DNA of 64,000 nucleotides from Kazachstania africana CBS 2517 (GCF_000304475.1 NC_018942.1:868001-932000), one strand, 5' to 3'; counted from the first letter of the stretch, positions 20,483-31,798 are shown. The notes: generated by a model not told the origin, from the letters alone. Numbers and translations: made by a program.

Positions 20483-20486
20483 TTTA

Positions 20487-20493
20487 TTTTTTT
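20487..20493 (+). terminator. Pol III terminator of tRNA-Gly
   Basis: Seven consecutive T residues beginning 5 nt after the tRNA 3' end. Confidence 0.8.
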
Positions 20494-20662
20494 AATTTCC
20501 TAAAACCATTTCAACTTCCTCTACCGAATGTTTTTGAAAACGTTTGACGTCAAGAGTTTAGATGAAACATAGTTTTTTGATTTACTGAGGCCCTTGAAAC
20601 TAAGAAGAGACAATTGAATCCATTCTTTATTAAGAACTGAAAGCTTTGCAGGTTCTTGAGAT

Positions 20663-23503
20663 ATGGATACCTCAACAATAATGGAACCCGCTATGAATGA
20701 TGATGTAGACTTGGATCAAATGATTAATGCAGCAGAATCATTAACTAATGACCTAAGCAAAACCACGAAGATATCGAGAAAGAAAAAGAAAAAGAACAAG
20801 AATCGTAGCAAAACGAAAAGTGTAGATAACTCAAAACTTGATTCTATAATGGTAGGAATTGAAGAATACTTACAAGACGATGAAGATGTCAATATCAATA
20901 TTGGAGCTACAGAGGAGATACAACCGCCAACAAATTCCGGACTGGATAAACAGAACAAAGTAGAGCTAGAAACAGATGAATTTATTGATGAGGTTGATTA
21001 TACAAATCTAGATTCAAAGGCCGATAAAAGTCCGAATCCTGCTAGCAAAGGCCATAATGAACAGATAACTTCTAACAGGGAAGCAGAAACACTATGCAAA
21101 GAACCGCAAGGAGAGATTATTAAAGATACAGGTGCTTCTGGTTCTTCTATTCTAGAAGAACCTCAAAAGTATGAAATTAATGAATCTCATCTTGAGATGC
21201 AAGCTCACCGACATGAAGAAGAGCATCCAGATGATGTCTCTTTAGAAAACCCCGGTAACCAACCTGATGATACTATACAAGAAATACGACTTGATAGCAT
21301 AAGCCCACCTACGACTATATTGAATGATGAAGAATTCCTTGTAGCTACTGAAAACAGTGTGGCTGAAGAAGAGACCAATAATAGAGAAACGGAGAAGGTT
21401 ATGATGGTTGCGAAACCACTGGATAAATCCAATAAAAAAGTGAACAGGAAATTAGAAACTTCTAAGCTACTGCCACCCAAAAAAGTGCGTGATCTTACAA
21501 AAGATATAAATGCGAGCGAATATGAAACTGCGAAGGAATATATTTCATCGATGGAAACCGATGGTGACGGAGAGGACTCGACTATACAAGATTCAATATC
21601 TCATCAAGAAATAGACGAAACGGAAAGGAACGACAAGTGCGAAGCCACTACGCCAACTCTTGCAAGTGAGCCAATATACAGTGAAAAAAATCCATCTATA
21701 AGCATGGGAGATCCTTACGACTCTGCTGACGAGGAAAGATCAGTGACTGAAGAACCCCCTATAAGTCAGCAGGGCTCTTCTTTAGAAAGAAGTGACAATA
21801 TGGATGAAGACTTTAGCAGTGAGAAAGAGGAGGTAGACCACAGTGAAGATGGGCAAGAAGAAACTTCTCGCTTGAACTATCCAATTGCGGATGCACCTAC
21901 ACCAGTAGGTATTGATACAGAGCCTGTGTTAGATATTTCAAACTCAAAAGGTGCCACAGATAACGGAATTAATTTAAACGAGGAGGAGGCACCTGAAACT
22001 GCAGATGTTGCTGCAGCGTCTGCTAAAAATGGCAGCGATGTAGAAAAGCAGATTACAACAGAAGAACTGCCTAGAGATGCGATTTCAGAAGAACCTGTGG
22101 AGGCCCCTATGGCACCAGATAAATCAACAGATATGGATTTGAAGAAGGATAGGTCTGAATCGGAGAGGAATAGTGAGAATGTACCTGAGATTGATGACAT
22201 TGAAAAACCAACGTCCAGTAATATACCGCAAATCGGCGAACAAGAGGTCAATGTCGAAGGTGAAATTAATGCCAAACCACTTTCGCCTGGTATCACCCAG
22301 GTTTCCGACGAAGATACCAGCACCATTTCATCAGAAGTACAATCGAGCAAGGTAATGCAAGACATAACACATGATGCTTTATCAGTAAAATCACCTGAGA
22401 AAAAACCATTTGGAGCAACTGACCAAACTACTGGTTCTGGTTTCACTACAGAAGCATCAGGGATGAAGGATAAGGACGTAGAAAAGGGACCAACATATAA
22501 TGAAAATTCTAAGCAAACGAATGTGTTCTCAATCAATGGGTCAGGAACTGAATTGGTCGAAGTCATCAATATCGAAGAGTCTGATGAGAAACCCGCCGAT
22601 GAAAAAATTGAAGAACAACCTAAAGATATTGAAAAAGAAACATCCATTTCCGATGCCATTCATGAAATGAGCCATGATGACCCTGAGCTAGCGAAGGAAC
22701 GGTCCTCCAATGAAAAATTGGCATCTACCTCAGAGGAAGTCGAAGAAGGAGAACCAGAAACTGATTCAAAAGTCGGTAGTGTTACATCTGCCGAAACACC
22801 TGAGGATTTCGCATTGAATAAAAATGTGAAAACGATTGCTTCTCTTCAGGAAGAGCCATCTGAAGTTGGTGCTGCAGATATGGTTTCAGACAACGACTCA
22901 AATGAGATGAAACAAATTGAAGAAAAATCTGACAAAGAAGAGGGTTTAGAAATACTAGAGCATGAAGAACAAGATAATGAGTCAAGTTTAGCCTTAGATA
23001 ATACGAACCAAGAGACAGAACAACATTATGATGCTGCCAAAGACACCATGGATGATATCGATGCCTTCTTAAAAGACCTTGAATTTGAGGACGACTCTGA
23101 GCTAAATGCATTATTGACTTCATTGAATGAAAATGATAAAACTAAGGATATATCAAAAAAGCCAGTTAGTACTAAGTCCGAAGAAACAATTAAAACAAGC
23201 GATATTAAGAAAATAAATATGGCTGAACCTGTTTACATTTTTACATCTTTAGCAGGCGGGGGGTTCCACATGATACCAAGAACAAATAGATTAAGCACAA
23301 TTTTACAAGCAAACAGGGTCGACTTTACATATAGAGACTTAGGTACCGATGATGAAGCAAGGAAAGTCTGGAAAACGTATGGAAGGGGTAGGAGTTTACC
23401 TAGTGTAGTTAGGGGACGTGATAATATTATCGGTAACTGGGAAGAGATAGAAGAAATAAATGAAGATTACAAACTACGCCAGGCAATATATGAAGAGTTT
23501 TAG
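20663..23503 (+). CDS. Large acidic protein with C-terminal thioredoxin/SH3BGR-like domain (YFR016C homologue)
   Basis: The product has 946 residues. An N-terminal basic stretch of lysines (RKKKKKNKNRSK) is followed by about 780 residues dominated by Glu, Asp, Ser, Thr and Pro with no clear domain. The last 90 residues (from about 855) look folded, with VYIFTSLAGG, VDFTYRDL and SLPSVVRG, a glutaredoxin-like arrangement in which an invariant Pro follows the beta strands but no CxxC is present. The position upstream of GSY1 and CMK1 on one strand matches YFR016C, a protein of poorly known function. The middle region is expected to diverge quickly, so only the C-terminus supports homology directly. 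Confidence 0.82.
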   Translation: MDTSTIMEPAMNDDVDLDQMINAAESLTNDLSKTTKISRKKKKKNKNRSKTKSVDNSKLDSIMVGIEEYLQDDEDVNINIGATEEIQPPTNSGLDKQNKVELETDEFIDEVDYTNLDSKADKSPNPASKGHNEQITSNREAETLCKEPQGEIIKDTGASGSSILEEPQKYEINESHLEMQAHRHEEEHPDDVSLENPGNQPDDTIQEIRLDSISPPTTILNDEEFLVATENSVAEEETNNRETEKVMMVAKPLDKSNKKVNRKLETSKLLPPKKVRDLTKDINASEYETAKEYISSMETDGDGEDSTIQDSISHQEIDETERNDKCEATTPTLASEPIYSEKNPSISMGDPYDSADEERSVTEEPPISQQGSSLERSDNMDEDFSSEKEEVDHSEDGQEETSRLNYPIADAPTPVGIDTEPVLDISNSKGATDNGINLNEEEAPETADVAAASAKNGSDVEKQITTEELPRDAISEEPVEAPMAPDKSTDMDLKKDRSESERNSENVPEIDDIEKPTSSNIPQIGEQEVNVEGEINAKPLSPGITQVSDEDTSTISSEVQSSKVMQDITHDALSVKSPEKKPFGATDQTTGSGFTTEASGMKDKDVEKGPTYNENSKQTNVFSINGSGTELVEVINIEESDEKPADEKIEEQPKDIEKETSISDAIHEMSHDDPELAKERSSNEKLASTSEEVEEGEPETDSKVGSVTSAETPEDFALNKNVKTIASLQEEPSEVGAADMVSDNDSNEMKQIEEKSDKEEGLEILEHEEQDNESSLALDNTNQETEQHYDAAKDTMDDIDAFLKDLEFEDDSELNALLTSLNENDKTKDISKKPVSTKSEETIKTSDIKKINMAEPVYIFTSLAGGGFHMIPRTNRLSTILQANRVDFTYRDLGTDDEARKVWKTYGRGRSLPSVVRGRDNIIGNWEEIEEINEDYKLRQAIYEEF

Positions 23504-24385
23504 CGCAAATCTTGAGAAATCGCCCTTAATTCACCATATATAGTTAAATAATTATCTTGTATTTCCAAACATGGTCTAACAATCTACATCTTCTCCATTT
23601 TAGTGGTAAAAACATGACCCCACTATCCCAAAAGAGAATGAAACTTGGCTTGACATGTGGCCAAATTGATCGATTTTAACTTTTCGGCCGCTTAGAAAAC
23701 GACGGAGCGATTTAGAACACGCAACAAAAAGGAGTGGGGAGCTTAAAATTATAATACCATGAAAAACGCTGGCAACAACAAAATTCTAGATAGCCAACAG
23801 CCAGGCTTAACAAGATCCTCCTAAAATTATGATATATCAGTATTTTTAGAAAGACAAGTTGGATAGCAGTGTCTGTGGTGTGGAGTCACGAATCTACTGG
23901 GCAAGATGACACCCACTGGAAGAAAAAAGTGTTTGTGTGTGCCTTAAATTGACAGGGGAATCGTTCAGGAGTTTCAAGCGGATTGGCTTCTTACTAGTCC
24001 GAAGTTTACTCGAAAAAGTTTAATTTGTTCCACTCAGGAGGTCCAAATTATTTTTTCACCTTGATTCAAAATCAAGCAAAATGGCAACAGCTTGCAGCAG
24101 GATGGCAGGCGCTTGCGAATGTTACTGACTGTTTTTACGCGTAAGCCTTTGCATAGCATTTTCAACTGACTGCTGCATTCATCTTCTTGTTCATTTTTTT
24201 GATAGCCTGACCTCCGCAAGCAACAAAGGTCGTCAACACTTTCTCAAATATAAATAGAACGTACATTTTCTCTCTTTACCATTTCTGCAGTCTTTATATT
24301 CCATTTTTTTTGTTCTCAGGCTAAATTGTCCAATTTAAAAGTCAATATATAAGTAACTTTTAGCAACTTCTAAAGTGGGAACATT
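23504..24385. other. GSY1 promoter region
   Basis: This 882-bp region is unusually long for this window and should hold the regulated promoter of glycogen synthase. I see one stress-element core and an AT-rich leader, but no gene, tRNA or LTR. Confidence 0.55.
23954..23958 (+). promoter_or_regulatory. Candidate STRE (AGGGG) upstream of GSY1
   Basis: An AGGGG core about 430 bp before the GSY1 start. Msn2/Msn4 induce glycogen synthase genes through such elements in S. cerevisiae. A five-base core is weak evidence alone. Confidence 0.3.
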
Positions 24386-26497
24386 ATGGGTCGTGACTTA
24401 CAAAATCATCTACTTTTTGAGGTTGCCACTGAGGTGGCAAATAGAGTCGGTGGTATCTACTCCGTTTTAAAATCAAAAGCACCAATTACTTCAGCACAAT
24501 ACAAGGAAAACTATGCATTAATTGGTCCATTGAACAAGGCAACATACCAAAGTGAAGTTGAGGAATTGGATTGGCAGGATGAATCCATATTCACAGATGA
24601 ATTAAAGCCTATTCATAAGACTTTGAAGAGTATGAGTGAAAAAGGTTTTTACTTTGTCTACGGTAAATGGTTAATTGATGGATATCCAAAAGTTATTCTT
24701 TTCGATTTAGATTCCATGAGACATAATTTGAACAATTGGAAATCCGATTTGTGGTCTTTGGTCGGAATTCCTTCCCCAGATCATGATTCTGAAACAAATG
24801 ATGCCATTATGTTGGGTTACACAGTGGCATGGTTTCTTGGTGAACTTTCAACTTCTGACAGTCAACACGCTATCGTTGCCCATTTCCATGAATGGCTAGC
24901 TGGTGTTGCACTACCTTTATGTCGTAAAAAGAAAATTGATGTGGTCACTATTTTCACTACACACGCAACTCTATTAGGTAGATATCTTTGTGCGGCTGGT
25001 GACGTGGATTTCTACAATAATTTACAACATTTTGACGTAGATCAAGAAGCAGGCAAAAGAGGAATCTATCATAGATATTGCATTGAAAGAGCTGCTGCGC
25101 ATACAGCCGATGTTTTCACCACTGTTTCACAAATTACAGCATTAGAAGCTGAATACTTATTGAAAAGAAAACCAGACGGTATCTTGCCAAATGGTCTAAA
25201 TGTCGTTAAATTTCAGGCTGTACATGAGTTCCAAAATTTGCATGCCCTCAAGAAAGAAAAGATTCATGACTTCATTAGAGGCCATTTCCATGGTAATTTT
25301 GATTTTGACTTGAAAAATACCCTTTATTTCTTCATTGCAGGTAGATATGAATATAAAAATAAAGGTGCTGATATGTTCATTGAAGCTTTGGCCCGTCTAA
25401 ACTACAGATTAAAAATGTCTGGTTCTAATAAGACCGTTGTAGCATTCATTATTATGCCTGCTAAGACAAACTCTTATACTGTTGAAGCTTTGAAAAACCA
25501 AGCTGCTGTCAAATCTTTAGAAAGCTCCGTTAACGAAGTTACGAAGAATATCAGTAAGAGAATATTCGACCATGCATTAAAATTCCCTCATAACGGTATA
25601 ACAACGGAAATTCCAACTGATCTGACTGAATTGTTAAGCTCATCTGATCAAATTCTATTGAAGAGAAGAGTTATGGCTCTAAGACGAACAGAAAATCAAT
25701 TGCCAGCCGTCGTAACACATAATATGGCAGATGATGCTAGCGATCCAATTTTGACTCAAATAAGACACGTCCAATTATTTAATAGCACAAGTGATAGAGT
25801 TAAAGTTATTTTTCATCCTGATTTTTTAAATGCAAACAATCCAATTCTTGGTATGGACTACGACGAATTCGTTCGTGGTTGTCATTTAGGTGTATTCCCA
25901 TCATACTATGAGCCATGGGGTTATACTCCAGCAGAATGTACTGTCATGGGTGTTCCATCGATAACTACAAACCTTTCCGGTTTTGGTGCTTATATGGAAG
26001 ACTTGATAGAAGCCAACCAAGCTCAGGATTATGGTATCTATATTGTTGATAGAAGATTTAAGAGTCCTGATGAATCTGTTGAACAGTTAGTTGATTATAT
26101 GGAAGAGTTTGTCAAGAAAAATATAAGACAAAGAATTAATCAAAGAAATAGAACAGAAAGACTATCTGATCTTTTGGATTGGAGAAGAATGGGTCTAGAA
26201 TATGTTAAAGCTAGGCAGTTGGCCCTAAGAAGAGCATACCCGGAACAATTCAAGCAAATGGTAGGCGAAGAATTGAATGCTACTGATATGAACTCCATGG
26301 TTGGTGGTAAGAAATTAAAGATTTCTAGACCTTTGAGTGTTCCAGGATCGCCAAAAGACAGGGCTAGCAGCACTACTGTTTTTATGACGCCAGGTGATTT
26401 AGGTACCTTACAAGATGCTAACAACGCTGATGATTACTTTAATTTGAGTATGAATCCAGAAGATGCTCAGGATGATGAAGCCGATGAGGAATATTGA
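24386..26497 (+). CDS. GSY1: Glycogen synthase
   Basis: The product has 703 residues, close to the usual 705-708. It is a GT3-family UDP-glucose glycosyltransferase that extends alpha-1,4-glucan. The N-terminus has the family start [21 protein letters not shown]. The catalytic E-x7-E motif is [10 protein letters not shown] (Glu at about 508 and 516). An arginine-rich helix at about 579-593 ([13 protein letters not shown]) is the glucose-6-phosphate and phosphorylation sensor. The C-terminal tail has RPLSVPGSP and an acidic end, the usual regulatory phosphosites. Synteny with YFR016C and CMK1 favours GSY1 over GSY2. The IGD1 gene in this window acts on glycogen breakdown. Confidence 0.95.
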   Translation: MGRDLQNHLLFEVATEVANRVGGIYSVLKSKAPITSAQYKENYALIGPLNKATYQSEVEELDWQDESIFTDELKPIHKTLKSMSEKGFYFVYGKWLIDGYPKVILFDLDSMRHNLNNWKSDLWSLVGIPSPDHDSETNDAIMLGYTVAWFLGELSTSDSQHAIVAHFHEWLAGVALPLCRKKKIDVVTIFTTHATLLGRYLCAAGDVDFYNNLQHFDVDQEAGKRGIYHRYCIERAAAHTADVFTTVSQITALEAEYLLKRKPDGILPNGLNVVKFQAVHEFQNLHALKKEKIHDFIRGHFHGNFDFDLKNTLYFFIAGRYEYKNKGADMFIEALARLNYRLKMSGSNKTVVAFIIMPAKTNSYTVEALKNQAAVKSLESSVNEVTKNISKRIFDHALKFPHNGITTEIPTDLTELLSSSDQILLKRRVMALRRTENQLPAVVTHNMADDASDPILTQIRHVQLFNSTSDRVKVIFHPDFLNANNPILGMDYDEFVRGCHLGVFPSYYEPWGYTPAECTVMGVPSITTNLSGFGAYMEDLIEANQAQDYGIYIVDRRFKSPDESVEQLVDYMEEFVKKNIRQRINQRNRTERLSDLLDWRRMGLEYVKARQLALRRAYPEQFKQMVGEELNATDMNSMVGGKKLKISRPLSVPGSPKDRASSTTVFMTPGDLGTLQDANNADDYFNLSMNPEDAQDDEADEEY

Positions 26498-26905
26498 GCA
26501 ATTTTAATAATATATTTTCGACTATTTTTAATATCTAAAGTACATTTTCTGGAAAAAATATTTAGATATCTATTGTAACATGTAAGTAGGGTTATATACA
26601 ACCTCGTGGCATTAGTATAAAACAATTTTAACTCGTGATAAGAATACCCAGCTGTCTCTCGGTTCTCTTATAATATGATGTCTAATCATATTATTCTTTC
26701 TTAGGGCGGGTAAACGTGTTTCTGTATGCACTTGAATTTTAAGATGTTTGGAAGAGGCGCTTTTTCATACAACTCATTTGGGGCAATGGCGACAGGAGTG
26801 CTGAAAAAAGGATAGCCCATAAAATAGTGAACTAGATTTCGAATGTTTTTTCATAGCTACTTATAATTGAGGTGTTTAGCTTGTAAGACACATATACATA
26901 TTTTA
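26498..26905. other. Intergenic: GSY1 terminator and CMK1 promoter
   Basis: This 408-bp region contains a Reb1-type site and ordinary AT-rich sequence. No gene is seen. Confidence 0.5.
26707..26713 (-). promoter_or_regulatory. Candidate Reb1 site upstream of CMK1
   Basis: CGGGTAA on the given strand, the reverse complement of TTACCCG, about 195 bp upstream of the CMK1 start, a typical distance for this general regulatory factor. A 7-mer can occur by chance. Confidence 0.4.
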
Positions 26906-28213
26906 ATGAGTTATAAAAGTACTAGTGTTTCGATAGCTAAAGTAGAAGGAAGCATTGAAGGGCTTGCTGGGAAAGTTGCATCGAATGCTAAAACAGACTA
27001 CATCTTTGGAAAAACGTTAGGTGCAGGGACTTTTGGTGTGGTAAGGCAAGCTAGAAAGCTATCGACAAATGAAGATGTAGCTGTTAAGATTTTGTTAAAA
27101 AAGGCACTTGAGGGGAACTCTGTGCAGTTACAGATGTTATACGATGAGCTATCTATTTTACAGAGATTAAACCATCCAAACATTGTGGAGTTCAAAGACT
27201 GGTTTGAAACTAAGGAAAAATTCTTTATCGTTACACAATTGGCTACAGGAGGTGAGCTTTTTGACAGAATCGTGAAAAAAGGTAAATTTACAGAGGAAGA
27301 TGCCATTAAAATTTTGGTTCAAATTTTAGGTGCAGTAGAGTATATTCATTCCAGAAATATCGTTCACAGGGATTTGAAGCCAGAAAATTTATTATATATT
27401 GATGAAGCAGATACTTCACCTCTTGTGCTGGCTGATTTTGGTATTGCTAAAGAATTAAAAAGTGGAGATGAGTTGATTTTCAAAGCAGCTGGTTCTTTGG
27501 GTTATGTTGCGCCAGAAGTTCTTACATCGGATGGTCATGGAAAACCTTGTGATATTTGGTCCATTGGTGTAATAACATACACATTGCTGTGTGGGTATTC
27601 TGCGTTTGCTGCGGAAAGTGTCGAGGGATTCTTGGATGAATGTACACAGAACGACAAGCCTGTTGTTTTCCATAAGCCGTATTGGGATAACGTCTCTGAA
27701 GATGCGAGAAAATTTATCTTAAGGGCATTGACGTTGGATCCTACTAAAAGGCCAACTGCAACAGCTCTTCTGGAAGACCCTTGGATTCTTGGACGAAACG
27801 TGCAGAAGAATGATTTATTACCTGCTCTTAAAAAGGGTTTTGATGCCCGTAAGAAATTTCGTGAGGCTGTGGAATTAGTGAAGTTGAATAATAGAATTCA
27901 AAAACTAAGACAACTGTATTCCTTGGGAGAAGAAGAATCTGACTCTGATATTGAGGAAAATAGTGTAAACAGTGTAAACCCTTCTCTGGGTGTACTAACA
28001 AATGCCCTTCATAACCTGTCAATATCGCCATCCCATACAGGCAAGTCACCTGAATTAACAGCAGAACAAAAGAAAATGAAGTCTCATTTGACTCAAGATG
28101 CATTTGCCCAGATAGTTATGGCGGCTACAAAAAATAGGCATAAGGTCATGAGCTATCAAGATTCCGAGAGTGAGGTTTCTGCAGTCTCATTGAACTCAAG
28201 TCCTTCGCGATGA
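26906..28213 (+). CDS. CMK1: Calcium/calmodulin-dependent protein kinase
   Basis: The product has 435 residues from the first ATG; the 13 codons before it are open but lack ATG. The kinase domain begins near residue 33 with [12 protein letters not shown] and the lysine of VAVKIL at about 61. Further motifs are [17 protein letters not shown] for DFG, and APEVL. Past the kinase, the basic amphipathic segment [20 protein letters not shown] fits the autoinhibitory and calmodulin-binding region. The Ser-rich tail is variable. It would act in Ca2+ stress signalling in the cytoplasm. The location between GSY1 and IOC3 matches YFR014C, so CMK1 is preferred over CMK2. Confidence 0.93.
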   Translation: MSYKSTSVSIAKVEGSIEGLAGKVASNAKTDYIFGKTLGAGTFGVVRQARKLSTNEDVAVKILLKKALEGNSVQLQMLYDELSILQRLNHPNIVEFKDWFETKEKFFIVTQLATGGELFDRIVKKGKFTEEDAIKILVQILGAVEYIHSRNIVHRDLKPENLLYIDEADTSPLVLADFGIAKELKSGDELIFKAAGSLGYVAPEVLTSDGHGKPCDIWSIGVITYTLLCGYSAFAAESVEGFLDECTQNDKPVVFHKPYWDNVSEDARKFILRALTLDPTKRPTATALLEDPWILGRNVQKNDLLPALKKGFDARKKFREAVELVKLNNRIQKLRQLYSLGEEESDSDIEENSVNSVNPSLGVLTNALHNLSISPSHTGKSPELTAEQKKMKSHLTQDAFAQIVMAATKNRHKVMSYQDSESEVSAVSLNSSPSR

Positions 28214-28408
28214 AACTTTTCGAACATTATTGAATGTTGTCAAGAAGATGATGAAACTTTCATATCGGAACTACTTTTTAACCCGTAATTCACGCAATGG
28301 GTATGTACCATATATTAATAATTATTCTCATTGTGTTTTCTTCTCATTTTAATAATAAAGTATATAAACAACATGGCTCCTATAAAATATTCGAACTGAT
28401 TAAAGAGC

Positions 28409-30709
28409 TTAATTTGACCGTGTCCTCTTGTTCCTTTGGTACTCGAATTCATCAGTTGAGATTTCATTATAATCTTCATCGCTGTCATATGAAACATCGT
28501 AGTTCGCTTGCCTTTTTAACCTTCTCAACTGCCTTCTTCCCGGCTTCATATCAGCATACTGCTCTCTTAATTCCTCATAGGAGAGTAAAATATAATACAA
28601 TTCATCAAGAAAGTTCTTCAAAACGGATAACTTGTTTCTCGCAGTGTTATATCTGGCATCTTTTGGGAGAGGATGTGTATTTATCAACTGAGATGTGTTG
28701 CTATTCTTAGGTTCTGGTGTATTAATAGCAATTTCATCCTTTTGAATATCCTTATCTACAGGTCTTACTATCTTATAATCCAATAGCTTTATGAAATCCT
28801 TCAAGGTTTTTGTGTCATGGCACATCTCATACCAATACACCTTACGTGTCGTGCTGGAACCCTTAGCAATGTCACGAAGTAATGATGGTGTATCATGATA
28901 CAAGAGTTTGAACTGGGAACTTAAATTCTGACCATTGTTCTCAAAATATGTGTGAACATTATATTCCTTAGTTTTGAATTTTTCCAATAAATCTTTTAAA
29001 CTTCTTAGATCGGTAAATGTTGTCATAGTACTCGAACCACTATACGTATGAAGCCTTGGGATATAGAAATCACCCATGTGGGGTATTCTACCTACAAAGA
29101 ACTCCTGCGACCTTAATTTATATATTGGATCTTGATATGGATCGCTTAAAGGATTGTCCATTAATTCTCCTTCAAATAACTTGCACCACTTATCATAGAG
29201 GGAGATTACTAAGTCTCCCTTTTCTTCCTTTGGGGTGATATTTAATGTTTCTTTGATTTCATTGAGAAGTTTCAGTTTTTTAGAGAAATCTTCCTTTTTA
29301 CCTTCCTGTAATTGCTTCTTGAAATGCTTCTTTTTGCTTCTGATTTCATATCTTGCTTGTACTAATGTACATAGTTTTTTAAAGTAGTTGAAAGTTACCT
29401 CAGGGCCCTCGAGAAAGTATCTTGCTACATGATGGGTCTGAATACCGAATGGTGGATCCCTCTTCGGATGAGAAAGATGATAGATCTCGTTGTGAATCAT
29501 TAACGACTGCGAGGTACACCAATCAATAAGTGCTCTAAACAAGACAATTCTATCACCTGGCGATAACGCCAATATACCCTCGTCTTCGAGGCCTGGGGTA
29601 AATAAAGGATCTGAATCGAAAGGCAATGGTGCTTTTTGTGCCCATGTATACACATTTGGGGTCAAGATTTCAGGATTTTTTGGATCAACCGGAAATCCTG
29701 TATCATCAGTATCAAAGTATGCTAGTTCTGGTTTTGTGGGATCCCCAGAATATGTTGTTTTCCATTCTAATGGGTATCCCCATTCAGGTGCATTGGTTCG
29801 TAACTTCTCTACCAGTGGCTTGTACGTTTTTATCAATGATGGCGAAAAGTCTTCTGCAGAAATGGGCTCGAAAGCTTTCCTACTATCTTTGAAAAGTAGA
29901 TGCAAAAATGAAATGAACAAAAGATTCATTTTATCTTGGCTTTTAATGATATCTTTTACTGGAATATAGTCTTGATAGAGGACTTTTCTGAATTGAATAT
30001 CAGACCAGTCAGCTGAGATATCTTTAATGTCGCTTGGGTACAGATCTAAACCAATTTCAAAATCTTGAAATGATAAACTTAATATTTCAGGATACAAAAA
30101 AAACGAAAATTTGTTGATAAATGTCATAACTTTCATTACATCTCCTCCATATGGTAAAGCTTTCATATTTGGACTTTTCAACCTAGAAAGTACACTTTGG
30201 TGGGTTTTGAAATCTGACGACAATAGAGGAGCATTTGAGGCCCAATTTGCTTCTGTTAAAGATGGTTCCTGACTTTCAATGCTTGGTGTTGGAGTAGAAG
30301 ATATATTTTTCTGTATTGGAGCCTTTTTGGTTATCTTATCTTTCCCAGGTAAATTGTCTTTAGTAGCCGCTCCTTGATTGTCCTTACCCTTTTTCTTACC
30401 TTTAACCTTACTCTTATTCTTGGACTTGGTGTACTTCCTCTTAACAGGGGCTTCAAAAAAGTCCTTATCTAAATCAGTTCTAGGTTTCGGGACTCGACGA
30501 GATCTTCTGAGTCCCATTGCAGCAGCCTCATCAGCGGTATCATCAGCTGCACTTTTCGGTCCAGAAACTGTAGATTCCTTCTGTGTCATTACTTCTTGTT
30601 CTGTTACTGAATCAATATTTTGTAATGCACCATCTTTTGGTGAAGAGGCACTTGCCAAATCTAAAGCATGGGAATTGTCATTTAATTCTGAATCAGAATT
30701 AGCATTCAT
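28409..30709 (-). CDS. IOC3: Isw1a chromatin-remodelling complex subunit
   Basis: The product has 766 residues. The first 150 are low-complexity and basic (MGLRRSRRVPKPRTD, then KSKNKSKVKGKKKGK). The middle and C-terminal parts look folded and helical, with PYGGDVMKVMTFINKF starting the conserved region and a basic end (PGRRQLRRLKRQ, then an acidic tail). Ioc3 partners the ATPase Isw1 to space nucleosomes at promoters, binding linker DNA. The gene converges on CMK1 and is followed by DCV1, as YFR013W is. ESC8 is the duplicate in S. cerevisiae. Recognition is partly by synteny; the domain borders are my estimate. Confidence 0.87.
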   Translation of the reverse strand: MNANSDSELNDNSHALDLASASSPKDGALQNIDSVTEQEVMTQKESTVSGPKSAADDTADEAAAMGLRRSRRVPKPRTDLDKDFFEAPVKRKYTKSKNKSKVKGKKKGKDNQGAATKDNLPGKDKITKKAPIQKNISSTPTPSIESQEPSLTEANWASNAPLLSSDFKTHQSVLSRLKSPNMKALPYGGDVMKVMTFINKFSFFLYPEILSLSFQDFEIGLDLYPSDIKDISADWSDIQFRKVLYQDYIPVKDIIKSQDKMNLLFISFLHLLFKDSRKAFEPISAEDFSPSLIKTYKPLVEKLRTNAPEWGYPLEWKTTYSGDPTKPELAYFDTDDTGFPVDPKNPEILTPNVYTWAQKAPLPFDSDPLFTPGLEDEGILALSPGDRIVLFRALIDWCTSQSLMIHNEIYHLSHPKRDPPFGIQTHHVARYFLEGPEVTFNYFKKLCTLVQARYEIRSKKKHFKKQLQEGKKEDFSKKLKLLNEIKETLNITPKEEKGDLVISLYDKWCKLFEGELMDNPLSDPYQDPIYKLRSQEFFVGRIPHMGDFYIPRLHTYSGSSTMTTFTDLRSLKDLLEKFKTKEYNVHTYFENNGQNLSSQFKLLYHDTPSLLRDIAKGSSTTRKVYWYEMCHDTKTLKDFIKLLDYKIVRPVDKDIQKDEIAINTPEPKNSNTSQLINTHPLPKDARYNTARNKLSVLKNFLDELYYILLSYEELREQYADMKPGRRQLRRLKRQANYDVSYDSDEDYNEISTDEFEYQRNKRTRSN

Positions 30710-31080
30710 ATCCTTATTGAATAAATGTTAAATCGGTTCACCTCTGATTGTTTATCCACAACTAAACAATGATCTACCCTTGGTGGCAATATAACTAAGC
30801 AATGTGATGTGCAAGATCAGAAGTTCAATTGATCCAAACCATCCATCCAAAAGAAATATTCAAATTTCAATTCAGTTTAGGCGTTCCGTGTGCGATGATG
30901 CCCTGGCGGCGACAGACTTCTAAGAAATTACAATCACTATATTATTTGGTATAAAAGTATCTATATTTGGTAATGTGAGAAGGGATCATCGAGGTATGCT
31001 CGCTACTTCATTAGATAAGTGTTTATAAAATGATCTAGCAATTCATCGGTGTCTTTTTCTTTCCTCATCTCTTGCGTTTC
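30710..31080. other. Intergenic: IOC3 promoter
   Basis: This 371-bp region is upstream of IOC3 and ends where a coding-like frame beyond the DCV1 stop begins. It contains a candidate Abf1 site. No gene is seen. Confidence 0.5.
30887..30899 (-). promoter_or_regulatory. Candidate Abf1 site upstream of IOC3
   Basis: CGTGTGCGATGAT matches the Abf1 pattern CGT-N5-RTGAY, about 180 bp upstream of the IOC3 start. One or two matches are expected by chance in this much intergenic DNA. Confidence 0.3.
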
Positions 31081-31245
31081 TTAATATGTTTTGGGCATGA
31101 CCTTCACAGAGCCAATAATATCGCACTGTCCGACTCTCAAGTTGCAAGAACACACGTTGAGACTGTCAAGCAAATCTTCATACAATTCATTTGTGTATGT
31201 TATTGAATGCTGTCTCCATTTCGTCCAGAAATATGATTGATTTGC
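31081..31245 (-). other. Coding-like frame overlapping and passing the DCV1 stop
   Basis: The +1 frame relative to DCV1 is open for 54 codons and reaches 105 nt past the DCV1 stop. The part beyond the stop is richer in G and C than nearby spacer and reads as sensible protein (LYEDLLDSLNVCSCNLRVGQ, then CDIIGSVKVMPKTY). It has no ATG until codon 50, so it cannot be a simple gene. It may be a C-terminal extension of DCV1 reached by a frameshift or splice, a separate spliced gene, or chance. Confidence 0.35.
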
Positions 31246-31798
31246 TTAATTGAAGTTTATTTACATACCAAACCAATGGCAACACCAATGTCAACCACGA
31301 GAAGATAGTAACGTGTGGCATAAACAGTAAAAATATCTCAATGCATGTCATCACTGACAGTAGAAAGGCAAAAGTGAAGCATAGGGTATTGATAAAAATT
31401 ATTTTTCTCAATCCATTAAGGGACTGGGAGTGATACAATGCCACTAATAAAGTAATGAAACTTGTTAAAAATATAAGAAGGCTATAGACCGTTAAAATAG
31501 GAAAGAGTACCATTAAATTGGATAAATATTCTCTAGAGAACGATGAGATTAACCACCCAGATGACTCTGATTTGTAGACAGGGGCAAACATACTGACAAC
31601 AGATGAAGGTTCATAGTCTTTTTGTAACTTAGAATAACCATACACTCCATATACGGTGCCATTATATTCAGCTAATCCTGAATTCTTCAAAACTGGCGTA
31701 GTTAAGGTGCACAGAAAAAGTATGAATATTGTTATGCCTTGCAATCCCATTGCAAGCGCAATACGTCTTTTTATGTACTGATGAAATGTTGGTAGCAT
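31187..31798 (-). CDS. DCV1: DCV1-like four-span membrane protein
   Basis: The product has 203 residues from the first ATG; seven upstream codons are open but start at GTG. Hydrophobic segments lie at about residues 15-35 (LQGITIFILFLCTL), 96-125 (LMVLFPILTVYSLLIFL), 134-160 (FINTLCFTFAFLLSV) and 163-185 (FSWLTLVLPLVW), with a loop containing YGVYGYSK between the first two. This is the SUR7/PalI-like layout of cortical proteins. Position and orientation beside IOC3 match YFR012W, whose function is poorly known. A coding-like frame continues past its stop in +1, so the true C-terminus may differ. Confidence 0.72.
   Translation of the reverse strand: MLPTFHQYIKRRIALAMGLQGITIFILFLCTLTTPVLKNSGLAEYNGTVYGVYGYSKLQKDYEPSSVVSMFAPVYKSESSGWLISSFSREYLSNLMVLFPILTVYSLLIFLTSFITLLVALYHSQSLNGLRKIIFINTLCFTFAFLLSVMTCIEIFLLFMPHVTIFSWLTLVLPLVWYVNKLQLSKSIIFLDEMETAFNNIHK

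Noticed and set aside
28297..28710. 137-codon ORF on the plus strand at the IOC3 3' end
   Set aside because: It is mostly antisense to the conserved IOC3 C-terminus.
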